Part shown: piece after piece, positions 17,295 to 25,782 of the stretch
Numbering within the stretch: the stretch's first letter is position 1
Layout of the letters: each line of letters starts with the position of its first letter
Origin: an uncultured Bulleidia sp.
GTDB taxonomy: Bacteria; Bacillota_I; Bacilli_A; Erysipelotrichales; Erysipelotrichaceae
Direction: 5' to 3'
Assembly (NCBI GenBank): GCA_934725105.1
Contig: CAKVBD010000006.1
Span: 10,321 to 74,320 of the forward strand
Length of the DNA stretch: 64,000 nt
The notes under the pieces: generated by a model
What the model saw: the letters and a program-made list of their open reading frames with translations, nothing else
Databases searched by the model: none
Told to the model about the DNA's origin: nothing
Made by a program: the position numbers and the translations under genes

Positions 17295-18005
17295 TCATCT
17301 CCGTAAGCAATATGTTATATATGCTCTTCTTATTTTTTCTAAGTTATTTTTAGGGATTTTCAAGGAAACTCCATTTTTCATTTTGAATGTTCCATTGGAC
17401 AACATATCAACGTTATATAAATTCACAATATACCCTTTAGAAATTCGAATAAAATCTGGCTGTTGAAATATCTTTTCTAATTGCTTTAATGTTTTTCTTT
17501 CACGAAAACCCGTTTTGTTTTTTCGAGTGATGATATTTGCATCATTATCACAAACTTCAATATACATAACATCCTGATAATCAATTGACTGCACTTCACC
17601 ATTGTATACATACACATATTTTCTAGTTGCTTTCATTGACTGAAGAAAACGATATACCATCATAGGAACATCATGTTTTAAATTTGCTTTGCGAATAAAT
17701 CCATCAATTCCAAACTGCAGAATTAAATCATCATGATTTGAAGATAGATATATCTTTGCATTAGATTTAACTTTACGAATTTCATTAGAAATGCAGACAC
17801 CATTTCGATATGGCATATCAATATCAATCACATACAGATCAAAAAACACTGGATTCTCAACCTCAAACATTTCATTCATAAATTGTTTATCTGTTACGCA
17901 TTGCACATAAAATGTAACGCCATCCATATAAACATGTTCAATTTCATCTTTGATCAAAATAGAATCCTGTACATCGTCATCAATGATTACCACTCTATAT
18001 TCCAT
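17295..18005 (-). CDS. LytTR-type response regulator
   Basis: 236 residues. The receiver domain has the acidic pair at D9-D11 and the phospho-acceptor near D61 (VIDIDMPYRNG). A C-terminal LytTR DNA-binding domain spans about 130-236, with YIEVCDN, RKTLKQLEKIF and FIRISKGYIVN. GGGGA precedes the ATG. The stop lies 2 bp before the kinase start, so they are co-translated. The divergent secreted-protein gene at 18206 is the obvious candidate target; a partial LytTR half-site occurs in the gap. Confidence 0.92.
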   Translation of the reverse strand: MEYRVVIIDDDVQDSILIKDEIEHVYMDGVTFYVQCVTDKQFMNEMFEVENPVFFDLYVIDIDMPYRNGVCISNEIRKVKSNAKIYLSSNHDDLILQFGIDGFIRKANLKHDVPMMVYRFLQSMKATRKYVYVYNGEVQSIDYQDVMYIEVCDNDANIITRKNKTGFRERKTLKQLEKIFQQPDFIRISKGYIVNLYNVDMLSNGTFKMKNGVSLKIPKNNLEKIRRAYITYCLRR

Positions 18006-18205
18006 ACTTTTTTCCCCACTAAAATTTTAATATGGCTTTGTTTTCACTACGTCTCAAAATAGTCACGTTTAGCTCAATATTTCACATTTTTTCTTGATTA
18101 TAGTTTACATTATTATCAACAAAGAATTCTTTTATTCTTACGCTTAGCATGCAAGCAAAAACAAACAATTTTGATTTTATTGAAAACAAACAGGAGGACA
18201 AAACA
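18006..18205. promoter_or_regulatory. Divergent control region of the LytTR system and secreted protein
   Basis: 200 bp, very AT-rich. A CACGTTTAG at about 18063 matches eight of nine positions of a LytTR half-site, and a related TACGCTTAG occurs at about 18139. They are not spaced at the usual 21-22 bp, so the assignment is weak. AGGAGG precedes the secreted-protein gene. Confidence 0.35.
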
Positions 18206-18865
18206 ATGAAAAAATTATTTCAATATCTTATGATTGTGTGTATTGCATTTTCAATTTCACCAGCTTTTACGATCAAAGCCGAAGAGCCATCAGTTACGCC
18301 ATATGTGTTTGAATTTTCAGATTTCACATATATAAATCCAGAAATCACAGAAGAAAATTCAACAATTCAGCATAAAAAAACATCAACTTATGAAAAGTAC
18401 ATCGTCTACGATCCAAAAGGGCACATTACAGATGAACTAATCATAAATTATCCAGCAGACGAAACAAATTTATGTGCTGTTAACCCTGATTCTCGTGATT
18501 CTATTTTCACAAGATATAAATATGTTTATGGCGATAATATGCTTGTGGTTAAATTGAGATTTGATATTTCTGTAAAGTTATATTCGTCTGGATCCTTCAG
18601 AGATTTTGAAGCTGTAAATTATTCAGCTGTTAACATTGACTCTGCAGCTACACCAATGGCTATCAGTGGCAGCCCACATACAAGTGTAACATCCCATACA
18701 GGGCGCTTTCCATGTACACAATTAGATTATTCCTATACCGCAACTGTTTATACATCTGGAGATGTTTCAATTGGAATAGACTACCTTATCAACGCTGGTT
18801 TTACTCAAACAACTTATTTTTATAAGACTATTTCTGACACCGGAATCATTCGGTTGTATAATTAG
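18206..18865 (+). CDS. Secreted protein of unknown function
   Basis: 219 residues. A signal peptide covers about residues 1-25 (two Lys, a hydrophobic core, and cleavage after TIKA before EEPS). The mature part is Ser/Thr-rich with beta-strand character, has no cysteine pairs of note and matches no family I recognise. A segment with repeated Tyr and Thr near the end looks like a beta-sandwich. The ATG at 18206 has AGGAGG 8 nt upstream; the longer reading from 18149 would precede that site. It is followed 3 bp later by a small membrane protein gene, and lies opposite the LytTR regulator, which may control it. Confidence 0.75.
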   Translation: MKKLFQYLMIVCIAFSISPAFTIKAEEPSVTPYVFEFSDFTYINPEITEENSTIQHKKTSTYEKYIVYDPKGHITDELIINYPADETNLCAVNPDSRDSIFTRYKYVYGDNMLVVKLRFDISVKLYSSGSFRDFEAVNYSAVNIDSAATPMAISGSPHTSVTSHTGRFPCTQLDYSYTATVYTSGDVSIGIDYLINAGFTQTTYFYKTISDTGIIRLYN

Positions 18866-18868
18866 GCT

Positions 18869-19093
18869 ATGAACAAAAAAACGAGTGGAAAGCTATATAT
18901 TACAATTTCAATCGTCTTATTACTTACTGGATGGTTAATTGCTCATTTCTTAGGATATCCACTGAGGGCATTTGCATTATGTAAAGGTGGATGGCCTGAT
19001 CTGATGTTTCTCAGTGAAGTCCTTTCGATAGATTTTATCGCATTACTCATTGGGATCCACGGAATTCTGCTTCTACACAGTAAAGACGAATAA
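18869..19093 (+). CDS. Small two-helix membrane protein
   Basis: 74 residues with two hydrophobic stretches (about 9-30 and 50-68) separated by a loop containing CKGGWPD. Not recognised. It follows the secreted protein by 3 bp, so it is probably co-expressed. It could act in that protein's export or in immunity, as small membrane proteins beside peptide-responsive LytTR systems often do; that is inference. It ends at a strong terminator. Confidence 0.6.
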   Translation: MNKKTSGKLYITISIVLLLTGWLIAHFLGYPLRAFALCKGGWPDLMFLSEVLSIDFIALLIGIHGILLLHSKDE

Positions 19094-19140
19094 CAAAACA
19101 GAAGAACTTGCATGTAACTGCTTGTTCTTCTGTTTTCATT
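19094..19140. terminator. Bidirectional terminator between the small membrane protein gene and telA
   Basis: AAAACAGAAGAAC pairs with GTTCTTCTGTTTT across a loop of about 17 nt. It serves both convergent transcripts. Confidence 0.85.
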
Positions 19141-19141
19141 T

Positions 19142-20326
19142 TTATTTGTTTGTTTCAACCTGCTTTTTTTCAGCGTTGATTTCTAACAGCTTATTTGTAA
19201 GTTCATTTTCAATCTTGGCAAGTTCCTGTTCAGCCTGTGCACGCTTTTCTCTGCCATCTTTTTGAATCTGTTGTACTTCTTCTAATGTTGAAATCAATTG
19301 TTCATTTGTATGTTGCAATGTTTCAAGATCAACAATGCCTCTTTCACTTTCCTTTGCTGTATCCACAGTTGCCTGATGCAATGTTTCCGCATTCTTCTTG
19401 AGAAGTGTATTTGTCATATCCGTAACTTCTCTTTGTGCTTCCATTGCTTCCTTAGAATGAGAAATACCCAAAGCAAGAACAATCTGGTTCTTCCATAGAG
19501 GAATTGTATTCACAAGTGTAGACTGGATCTTTTCCGTCATCAATGTATCGTTATTCTGAACGAGTCTGATCTGAGGTGCCATCTGAATTGAAATCTGTCT
19601 TGTCAATTCAAGATCATATAACTTCTTTTCAAATCTAACACAAGCCTGTTCCAAATCATTTGCTGCCTGTGCATCTTCTGGCAAACCACTTTCCTTTGCT
19701 TTCTTTGTTAGTTCTGGAAGTTCATTCTCACGAATTTCATTCACTCTTTTCTTACCAGCTAAGATATACATTGTTAATTCTTTTGTATTCTGCTGGTTGC
19801 GAGCATACAACTCATCCAATAATGCAATATCTTTCAACAAAGTAATCTGATGATCTTCCAGCATCTTCGCAACTTTTTCTACATTTGCTTCTGCCTTGTC
19901 ATACTTTGCCTTAAACTTTGTAACGGAATCTCCACCCTTATCAAATAGAGAAGCAAAGAAACCCTTCTTTTCCGTTTCATTTGCATCATATTCCTTCAAT
20001 TCCACTACAAGATCACTCAATAATGTACCAATTTCACCAAGATCCTTTGTACGAACATTATTTAAAGCTGTATCTGAGAAATCAGAAACTTTCTTCTGTG
20101 CTGCAGAGCCATACTGCAAAACAGTATTACTTTCCATAATGTCGATCTTAGAAGAAAATTCATTCACTGTCTGTCTTTCCACTTCAGATAAATTTGCTTC
20201 ATCAATAGGATTTTTTTCAACAAATGTTTCTTCTGCCTGTTCTTCTTTTTGAGCTTCTTGTTCTTCTGCTTCAGGATCAAGTGTTAATTTGATTTCTTCA
20301 GCCTGTGCCTGTTTGTTTTCACTCAT
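19142..20326 (-). CDS. TelA family toxic anion resistance protein
   Basis: 394 residues, highly charged and mostly helical, with long coiled-coil character. NTIPLWKNQIVLALGISHS near residue 270 and the downstream LLKKNAETLHQATV segment are TelA (KlaA/YceH) family features. Members are linked to tellurite, cell-wall antibiotic and membrane stress tolerance, but no enzymatic activity is known. AGGAG precedes the ATG. The start overlaps the end of the nucleotidase-like gene by eight bases, so the two are coupled. An XpaC-family gene, the usual TelA partner, lies four genes upstream in the same orientation. Confidence 0.9.
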   Translation of the reverse strand: MSENKQAQAEEIKLTLDPEAEEQEAQKEEQAEETFVEKNPIDEANLSEVERQTVNEFSSKIDIMESNTVLQYGSAAQKKVSDFSDTALNNVRTKDLGEIGTLLSDLVVELKEYDANETEKKGFFASLFDKGGDSVTKFKAKYDKAEANVEKVAKMLEDHQITLLKDIALLDELYARNQQNTKELTMYILAGKKRVNEIRENELPELTKKAKESGLPEDAQAANDLEQACVRFEKKLYDLELTRQISIQMAPQIRLVQNNDTLMTEKIQSTLVNTIPLWKNQIVLALGISHSKEAMEAQREVTDMTNTLLKKNAETLHQATVDTAKESERGIVDLETLQHTNEQLISTLEEVQQIQKDGREKRAQAEQELAKIENELTNKLLEINAEKKQVETNK

Positions 20327-22436
20327 CTTGACTCTCCTCGTCTTTCTCTTTCTTTTTAGAAATGATAAATGCTAATAACTTGATACCTAGAATCGCAGCT
20401 ACGATTCCAGAAGCAAGATTTATATATTTTGAAAGCTGTGATTCTGTTGTATTTTTAAAGAAACCCCACAGCGTAAATTCTGTATCTTCTGTTTTGACTT
20501 CTGCAGCATTTTTATAGCTGGAAGATACTTCTGCGATATTATCACTGTTTCTTTCCAGTTCTGAAAGATATGTACAGATTGCTTTAAAAGATTTCAGCTC
20601 TTTCTTCTTATATGTTAATACATTTGCACTCAATTTTTGAATCTTTCCACCATTCACATCATAATAACGCACATTCAGGTTGCCATCTGTATAGGAAGAA
20701 AGGTTCAATAAATCTCTTGCGGTAGATAATGTTGTAACAACAGGATATAGCTCATCATTATGTACAGGAACATAATAATCATTCACCGCATCAACATATA
20801 CTTCTTCTACATGGTTATTATCCTGGCGATAATCACTGTATGTATATTTCAAACCAGAAAAATACAACTGATTTTCTCCATCACCTTTTCTACCATACGT
20901 AACATCATATTCACAAAGCTTACGTACATCACTGCCCTTTAAGAATACAAGAATTAATGATTCCCCATAGCTGCCATCACTGCCTGTACCATTTGGAACA
21001 ACATTATATGCATCCAATGCAGAAATAGAATCCTTTGTAAATGTAGACTGAATTTCCTTCTTGCTGATTAAACCAATCGCACGTTTCTTTACTGTTGGCT
21101 TCATATTCTGAATTTCTTCCAGTTTCTGATATTCAGGAGTATCTGGTGTTGGAGTTGGTGTTGCCTCTACCTGCTCTTCTGTTGACTCTTCTGCAGGCTG
21201 TTCTTCTGTATTCTTATCGACTAAAGACTGTGCTGCTTTCAACATCTGCTTCTTCTTAGTCTTCCAGGAAGCATACCACTGTGCATACCAGTCATCATAT
21301 GCCAATGCATATGCATCAGTAATCAGATCCGCAGTATTGTTATTCAATAATTCATTAGTACTATGATCAACTGGTGTAAAGTTAAATGGATTTGCTGCCA
21401 TTGTATTATCCACAGAAACACCATATGCATCAAACAATGCAGAAGATACCTGGTTTGTATAGTCATTGATTCTATACGCAACATCAGGATTTTCTTCAAT
21501 TTCACTTGTGACTTCGACTAACTGATAACCACTGATAGAACCATCCTCTTTATTGATGTCTAATACACCAAGATATTGCCCATTTTCTCCACAAGAAACA
21601 ATATTTGTATCTCCTTCTGTTTCCACTTCCCATTTTTCATCAACATCACAAGAAGCAACAACAGTATTGATATCATCAACGCTCTTCGCAATTTCATGTG
21701 CGAATGCATCGCCACCATGTGCAATCGCAATCACATAATCACAACCTTCTTCATTTAAGGAAGAAACAATATCTTTCGCTGTATCAATTGCATTTGCCAA
21801 AGAGACATCATCACTAGAAATAGATTGTTCTTTCATCACTGAAAAGATACCAATTTTCTTTCCCGCTCTTTCAACAACTTTATATGTAGAACCACCCTTT
21901 TCAGCTAGTGTACTCTTCAATGCTTTTCCAGCTTCACTGTCAGAATAATTCAGATTGCCTGTCAATAATGTAGGAACCGTTTCATTCACACCGATCATAT
22001 TAGCCAGTGTCTGTGTTCCATAAGTAAATTCTTCATCTCCTAATGCAATGGCATCATAGCCAAACATAGACATCAAAGATAAATCAGGTGCACTTGTAGA
22101 ATTCAAACAGCTGAATGCTGAACCAGTAGAGAAATTACCGCCATCAATCAACACCGTATTTTCTGTACGATTGAGCTGAATGAGATTTGCTAAACGAGAA
22201 TAGCCACCTAAAGTAACATATTCCTCATTATCAGCCTGTTTATATTGAAGAATATGATCCTGCAGATCACTTGTGAATAAAATACGTAGATTAGTATCTT
22301 CTACCGCTTTTTCTTCACCTTCTTCTGATATTTCTTCTATGTTACCGTCATCTTCACCTTCCGCAAAAACAGTAAATGACTGGATGCTTGTGAAAGCTAA
22401 AACAGATGACAATAATAAAGGAACATATTTCTTCAT
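20319..22436 (-). CDS. 5'-nucleotidase-like membrane-anchored protein, probably inactive
   Basis: 705 residues. A signal peptide (about 1-25) is followed by a calcineurin-like metallophosphatase fold, a 5'-nucleotidase C-terminal domain (about 450-590) and one C-terminal membrane helix (about 672-690). The family hydrolyses nucleotides outside the cell using two metals. Here the ligands are gone: DxH reads D57-L-Q59, GD reads GGN101, GNHE reads GDEE (133-136), and the final GHxH reads ASCDVDE. Only the AHGG histidine remains. The fold is kept over the full length, so it is not a decaying pseudogene but perhaps a binding or sensing protein. Its promoter has TATAAT at 22458-22463. It is co-transcribed with telA. 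Confidence 0.82.
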   Translation of the reverse strand: MKKYVPLLLSSVLAFTSIQSFTVFAEGEDDGNIEEISEEGEEKAVEDTNLRILFTSDLQDHILQYKQADNEEYVTLGGYSRLANLIQLNRTENTVLIDGGNFSTGSAFSCLNSTSAPDLSLMSMFGYDAIALGDEEFTYGTQTLANMIGVNETVPTLLTGNLNYSDSEAGKALKSTLAEKGGSTYKVVERAGKKIGIFSVMKEQSISSDDVSLANAIDTAKDIVSSLNEEGCDYVIAIAHGGDAFAHEIAKSVDDINTVVASCDVDEKWEVETEGDTNIVSCGENGQYLGVLDINKEDGSISGYQLVEVTSEIEENPDVAYRINDYTNQVSSALFDAYGVSVDNTMAANPFNFTPVDHSTNELLNNNTADLITDAYALAYDDWYAQWYASWKTKKKQMLKAAQSLVDKNTEEQPAEESTEEQVEATPTPTPDTPEYQKLEEIQNMKPTVKKRAIGLISKKEIQSTFTKDSISALDAYNVVPNGTGSDGSYGESLILVFLKGSDVRKLCEYDVTYGRKGDGENQLYFSGLKYTYSDYRQDNNHVEEVYVDAVNDYYVPVHNDELYPVVTTLSTARDLLNLSSYTDGNLNVRYYDVNGGKIQKLSANVLTYKKKELKSFKAICTYLSELERNSDNIAEVSSSYKNAAEVKTEDTEFTLWGFFKNTTESQLSKYINLASGIVAAILGIKLLAFIISKKKEKDEESQDE

Positions 22437-22457
22437 ACACTCAACCTCGACCCATGC

Positions 22458-22463
22458 ATTATA
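22458..22463 (-). promoter_or_regulatory. -10 box of the nucleotidase-like/telA transcript
   Basis: TATAAT on the minus strand about 22 nt before the ATG, downstream of the terminator of the AAA+ gene. It suggests the last two genes of this cluster have their own promoter. Confidence 0.5.
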
Positions 22464-22530
22464 TCATTATTCAAGCATCTCATATATACAGAATAGTATT
22501 ATATGCATGCCAATAATTAAGATTTTTTGC

Positions 22531-22558
22531 AAAAAGAAAAAGGCAACGTGTGCCTTTT
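22531..22558 (-). terminator. Terminator after the double AAA+ gene
   Basis: Minus strand: AAAGGCA and TGCCTTT pair, followed by a T-rich run, directly after the stop codon. Confidence 0.75.
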
Positions 22559-22560
22559 CC

Positions 22561-24705
22561 TTACTTCATCATATTCATGATATCATTCAAAGAAGGTTCC
22601 TTGCTTTCCTGCTTTGGTTTCACTTTAACAGTATAGTCAAAATCTTCCTTCTTTAATTCTGTCATTTCTTTCTGATTCGTAGAATTCACAAGTCTTTCAG
22701 CCTGTTTTAGAATAGCTTCTTCTACAACATTTCTAGCCAGACGTCCATTGCCAGCTTCTTCTGCATTGATGGACTGTACTTCATTAAAGTATTGGATCAA
22801 TGGTTCTTTCGCATCTTCACTGATTTCATATCCCTTTGATTTTGCCTGGATACAAGCAATCTGATAAAGCTGTGTTCCAGTGTAGTCATCAAAGTTAATT
22901 AAATTTGGAAATCTAGATTTCAAACCAGAGTTTGCTTCCAGGAATGTAGCCATTTCTTTCTTGTAGCCAGCCAGCACGACAATCAGATTATCTCTATGAT
23001 CTTCCATGGCTTTGACAAGCGTATCAATTGCTTCTAGACCAAACGAATCATCTTTTCCTCGATACAGAGAATATGCTTCATCCACAAACAATACACCACC
23101 CATTGCACTCTTGATCACAGACATAGTTAATGGTGCTGTCTGACCAACATATTGTGCAACCAGGTCCGCTCTTGTTACTTCAACAAGCTGGCCTTCACTC
23201 AATACACCAATGGCTTTTAAATAGCGTGCAAGTAATCTAGCAATGGTTGTTTTACCTGTACCTGGATTGCCTGTAAAAATCATATGCATGGAAACAGAAG
23301 CACTCTTAAGACCTTGCTGCTTTCTTTTTTCCTGTAAAGAAATATGTGCCTGTAAAGAACGAATATAGTTTTTCACTTTCTCTAAGCCAACAATTTCATC
23401 CAGTTCTTTATTCACTGCTTCAATTTCTTCTGCACTGTTCTTTTCTCTGGATAATACTTGTTTCTTGCTTCCATAGATTGCATATGGCATACCATCCACT
23501 TCCTGTAAAAGGATTTCTTCATTATTACCTAAGTTTTCATTTAAGACAAAGGCTGAAATAGATACATAAAAATCATGAAAGACAGAACGAATTGCGTCAA
23601 TTCCCTGTGTTTTATCAAAATGTGTATGTACCCAGCTGCGAATACTTTCATCCACTTTCACATCAATATGCAGATTGTTTGTACATTTTTCAACAAAGAT
23701 ATTTGTATTTTGAATAATGATCTTGCTGATGGCTTCATCATCTAACTGCACAAATGTAATGTCATCTAATACGTGATACATAAAGTCCGCACCAAATGCA
23801 TTCTGCACACCAGATACTTTTCCATTTGTGATAAATACAAGATATTTACCATTCACATGCAATGAATCAATGGCATCTTTTACAAGACCCGTCTGTGCTT
23901 CCACTAAAACACCTTTATTCAAGACATATCTCTTATTCAATACAACTTTTCCATCAATCACTAACGAATCCACCATTCTAAGAAATGATGCAAATGAAGA
24001 TTCAAAGTTTTCAAAGCAAATTACAGTTCCTCTGCCATTCAAAGCCTCATACAGATCCTGTAAGAAAATCTGTTCTTGTGAAGCAGATGTATAGCGAGAC
24101 ATATCCATCGTATATACTTCATCACTCACAAGAATATTTCTTTTGTTTAGTGCACTTGCCACTTCATGAATGGAAGAATGCTTTCCTGTACCACGAGGAC
24201 CATGTACAAGCATTACATTCTTGATGCCATTCTCATTTTCACCCATCACAAAAGGACGACGGAATGCAACACAAACCTTTTTTACAGCTTCATCCTGACC
24301 AATGATTTTCTGAGATACTTCAGCTTCAATTTCCCGAAATACCTTACCTTGATCAAAATCTTTGATGACTTCTTTTGCCGGTTCAATTCCATAATCATCT
24401 TTCAGCTGTTTCTCAAGTGTTTCTAAATCAATGTCCCTTTGTGTCTGTATATTTGAAGTATCTTTCTTGTTTAGCTGTTCCTGCATTTGCTGAAGTTCAT
24501 CTTTCTGCTTATTCAAGATGCGATTCAGCTCCTGCATTGCCTTATCTGCCGTTTTTAAAATTGTATCCGTTGTAGAAGGTGCAGCTTCTTTCTTTGGTGC
24601 TTCTATTGTTAGTTCAATGTTTGAATCATCTTTTTCTTCATATGTTCTTTTCTTTGAAAACACTTCATTCCAAAGACGATTCTTTTCGTCATTTCTATCA
24701 CTCAT
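22561..24705 (-). CDS. Double AAA+ ATPase (ClpA-like plus CbbX/SpoVK-like)
   Basis: 714 residues. A disordered, charged N-terminus with a coiled coil at about 45-85 is followed by a first AAA+ module (about 125-400) preceded by IIGQDEA. Its Walker A reads GPRGTGKHS at 169-177, with His where Ser or Thr should bind magnesium, and its Walker B place reads VICFENFE. The second module (about 435-700) is canonical CbbX/SpoVK type: GNPGTGKTT at 479-487, VLFVDEAYSL near 538 and a sensor region with FPNLINF. ATP hydrolysis is thus expected only in the second ring. It probably remodels a protein partner. It is downstream of the XpaC gene, in the same direction as telA. Confidence 0.88.
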   Translation of the reverse strand: MSDRNDEKNRLWNEVFSKKRTYEEKDDSNIELTIEAPKKEAAPSTTDTILKTADKAMQELNRILNKQKDELQQMQEQLNKKDTSNIQTQRDIDLETLEKQLKDDYGIEPAKEVIKDFDQGKVFREIEAEVSQKIIGQDEAVKKVCVAFRRPFVMGENENGIKNVMLVHGPRGTGKHSSIHEVASALNKRNILVSDEVYTMDMSRYTSASQEQIFLQDLYEALNGRGTVICFENFESSFASFLRMVDSLVIDGKVVLNKRYVLNKGVLVEAQTGLVKDAIDSLHVNGKYLVFITNGKVSGVQNAFGADFMYHVLDDITFVQLDDEAISKIIIQNTNIFVEKCTNNLHIDVKVDESIRSWVHTHFDKTQGIDAIRSVFHDFYVSISAFVLNENLGNNEEILLQEVDGMPYAIYGSKKQVLSREKNSAEEIEAVNKELDEIVGLEKVKNYIRSLQAHISLQEKRKQQGLKSASVSMHMIFTGNPGTGKTTIARLLARYLKAIGVLSEGQLVEVTRADLVAQYVGQTAPLTMSVIKSAMGGVLFVDEAYSLYRGKDDSFGLEAIDTLVKAMEDHRDNLIVVLAGYKKEMATFLEANSGLKSRFPNLINFDDYTGTQLYQIACIQAKSKGYEISEDAKEPLIQYFNEVQSINAEEAGNGRLARNVVEEAILKQAERLVNSTNQKEMTELKKEDFDYTVKVKPKQESKEPSLNDIMNMMK

Positions 24706-24708
24706 AAA

Positions 24709-25677
24709 TTATCTTCCCTGGCCGCTTGAGCGCATACTGCCATCACTCGTTAATCCATCTTTTTTCAATACTGCTTCTAATGTAGAAATATCTGCAGATA
24801 AATTAATGAAATCTTCATCTGTCATAGAAGAAATGATTTTGCCCATTGCATCATTGATCAGATGAATTGTACGAATCAATTTATTCTTTGTTTCTTCATA
24901 AGAAGGATCTGTTTTTGCATACTGCAGATTACGATACTGATTCAAGATATTGATCAAAATTGGTAAATAATACTCATACAGTTTCTTCAATTTATCTTTA
25001 GAGTTTGGAAACTTAGACTCTAATGTCTGTACCTGTTTCAATAAAGAAGCCGTTTCATATAAACCATTGGAAATCTCTTCATCTGGAATATCATTATTCA
25101 AGCTTGTAATTTCCTCAATAAAATATTGTGCATTCTTTTCCTTCTTTACAGTCTCTTCCTTCTTTGGCTGTGGATTCTCTACCACTTCCGCATCAAATAC
25201 TTCCGCCTGTAAAGGAGAATTTGCCTGAATGGAATATAGATCATTAATGATTGCAGAATAAGATTCTGGATATCTTCTTTGATACTCATTAAAAGAACAA
25301 ATATATACATTATTACGATATACATCTAAAGATGACAAAGATGCATACTTTTCTTCTCTTAAACGCAATTCAATCTGATCCACGACACGAATACTGCTTC
25401 TAGATTTAAAGTACTGTCTTAAATATAAATTGATTTTTGCGACTTTGCTGGATTGACTATTACCACTTCTTTGATATCTGTTTTCTCTTCGATAGGATGA
25501 AAACTGATTAAAAGACTGCTCATCAGAACTGTTATTTTTATATGTAGAAACAGAAGCAATCGCAATTCCAACAACGACCGCGATGATTAAAAACAATGGC
25601 AGCATAAAACTCATGCCACCTGAAAAAACAAAAAACAATATTAACCAAACCCACCAGTTTGAATTTCTTCTTCTCAT
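24709..25677 (-). CDS. XpaC family membrane protein
   Basis: 322 residues. Two close hydrophobic segments near residues 9-40 act as a membrane anchor. A basic linker, a Glu-rich hinge (about 165-185) and a C-terminal helical domain with IDLINDAM-like pattern (TIHLINDAMGKIISSM) follow. XpaC proteins were named for a 5-bromo-4-chloroindolyl phosphate phenotype and are regularly paired with TelA; their biochemistry is unknown. AAAGGAG precedes the ATG, and a TATAAT lies further upstream. It is the first gene of the XpaC, AAA+, nucleotidase-like and TelA cluster, and is divergent from addB. Confidence 0.8.
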   Translation of the reverse strand: MRRRNSNWWVWLILFFVFSGGMSFMLPLFLIIAVVVGIAIASVSTYKNNSSDEQSFNQFSSYRRENRYQRSGNSQSSKVAKINLYLRQYFKSRSSIRVVDQIELRLREEKYASLSSLDVYRNNVYICSFNEYQRRYPESYSAIINDLYSIQANSPLQAEVFDAEVVENPQPKKEETVKKEKNAQYFIEEITSLNNDIPDEEISNGLYETASLLKQVQTLESKFPNSKDKLKKLYEYYLPILINILNQYRNLQYAKTDPSYEETKNKLIRTIHLINDAMGKIISSMTDEDFINLSADISTLEAVLKKDGLTSDGSMRSSGQGR

Positions 25678-25782
25678 ACTAAAAATACTCCTTTAGTTTG
25701 TCACAATTATAGCATATACACCTTTCATTCAATTGTTAATATTATTAACACTTTCAAAACAAATTCATTGTAGAATATATCC
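25678..25782. promoter_or_regulatory. Divergent promoters of the XpaC gene and addB
   Basis: TATAAT preceded at 16 bp by ATTGAA on the minus strand serves the XpaC gene. On the plus strand TAGAAT at 25771-25776 ends 6 nt before the addB ATG, with no ribosome site between. Confidence 0.45.

Noticed and set aside
18006..18205. Riboswitch in the LytTR divergent region
   Set aside because: No stable conserved stem set is visible. The sequence is simply AT-rich with scattered short repeats.
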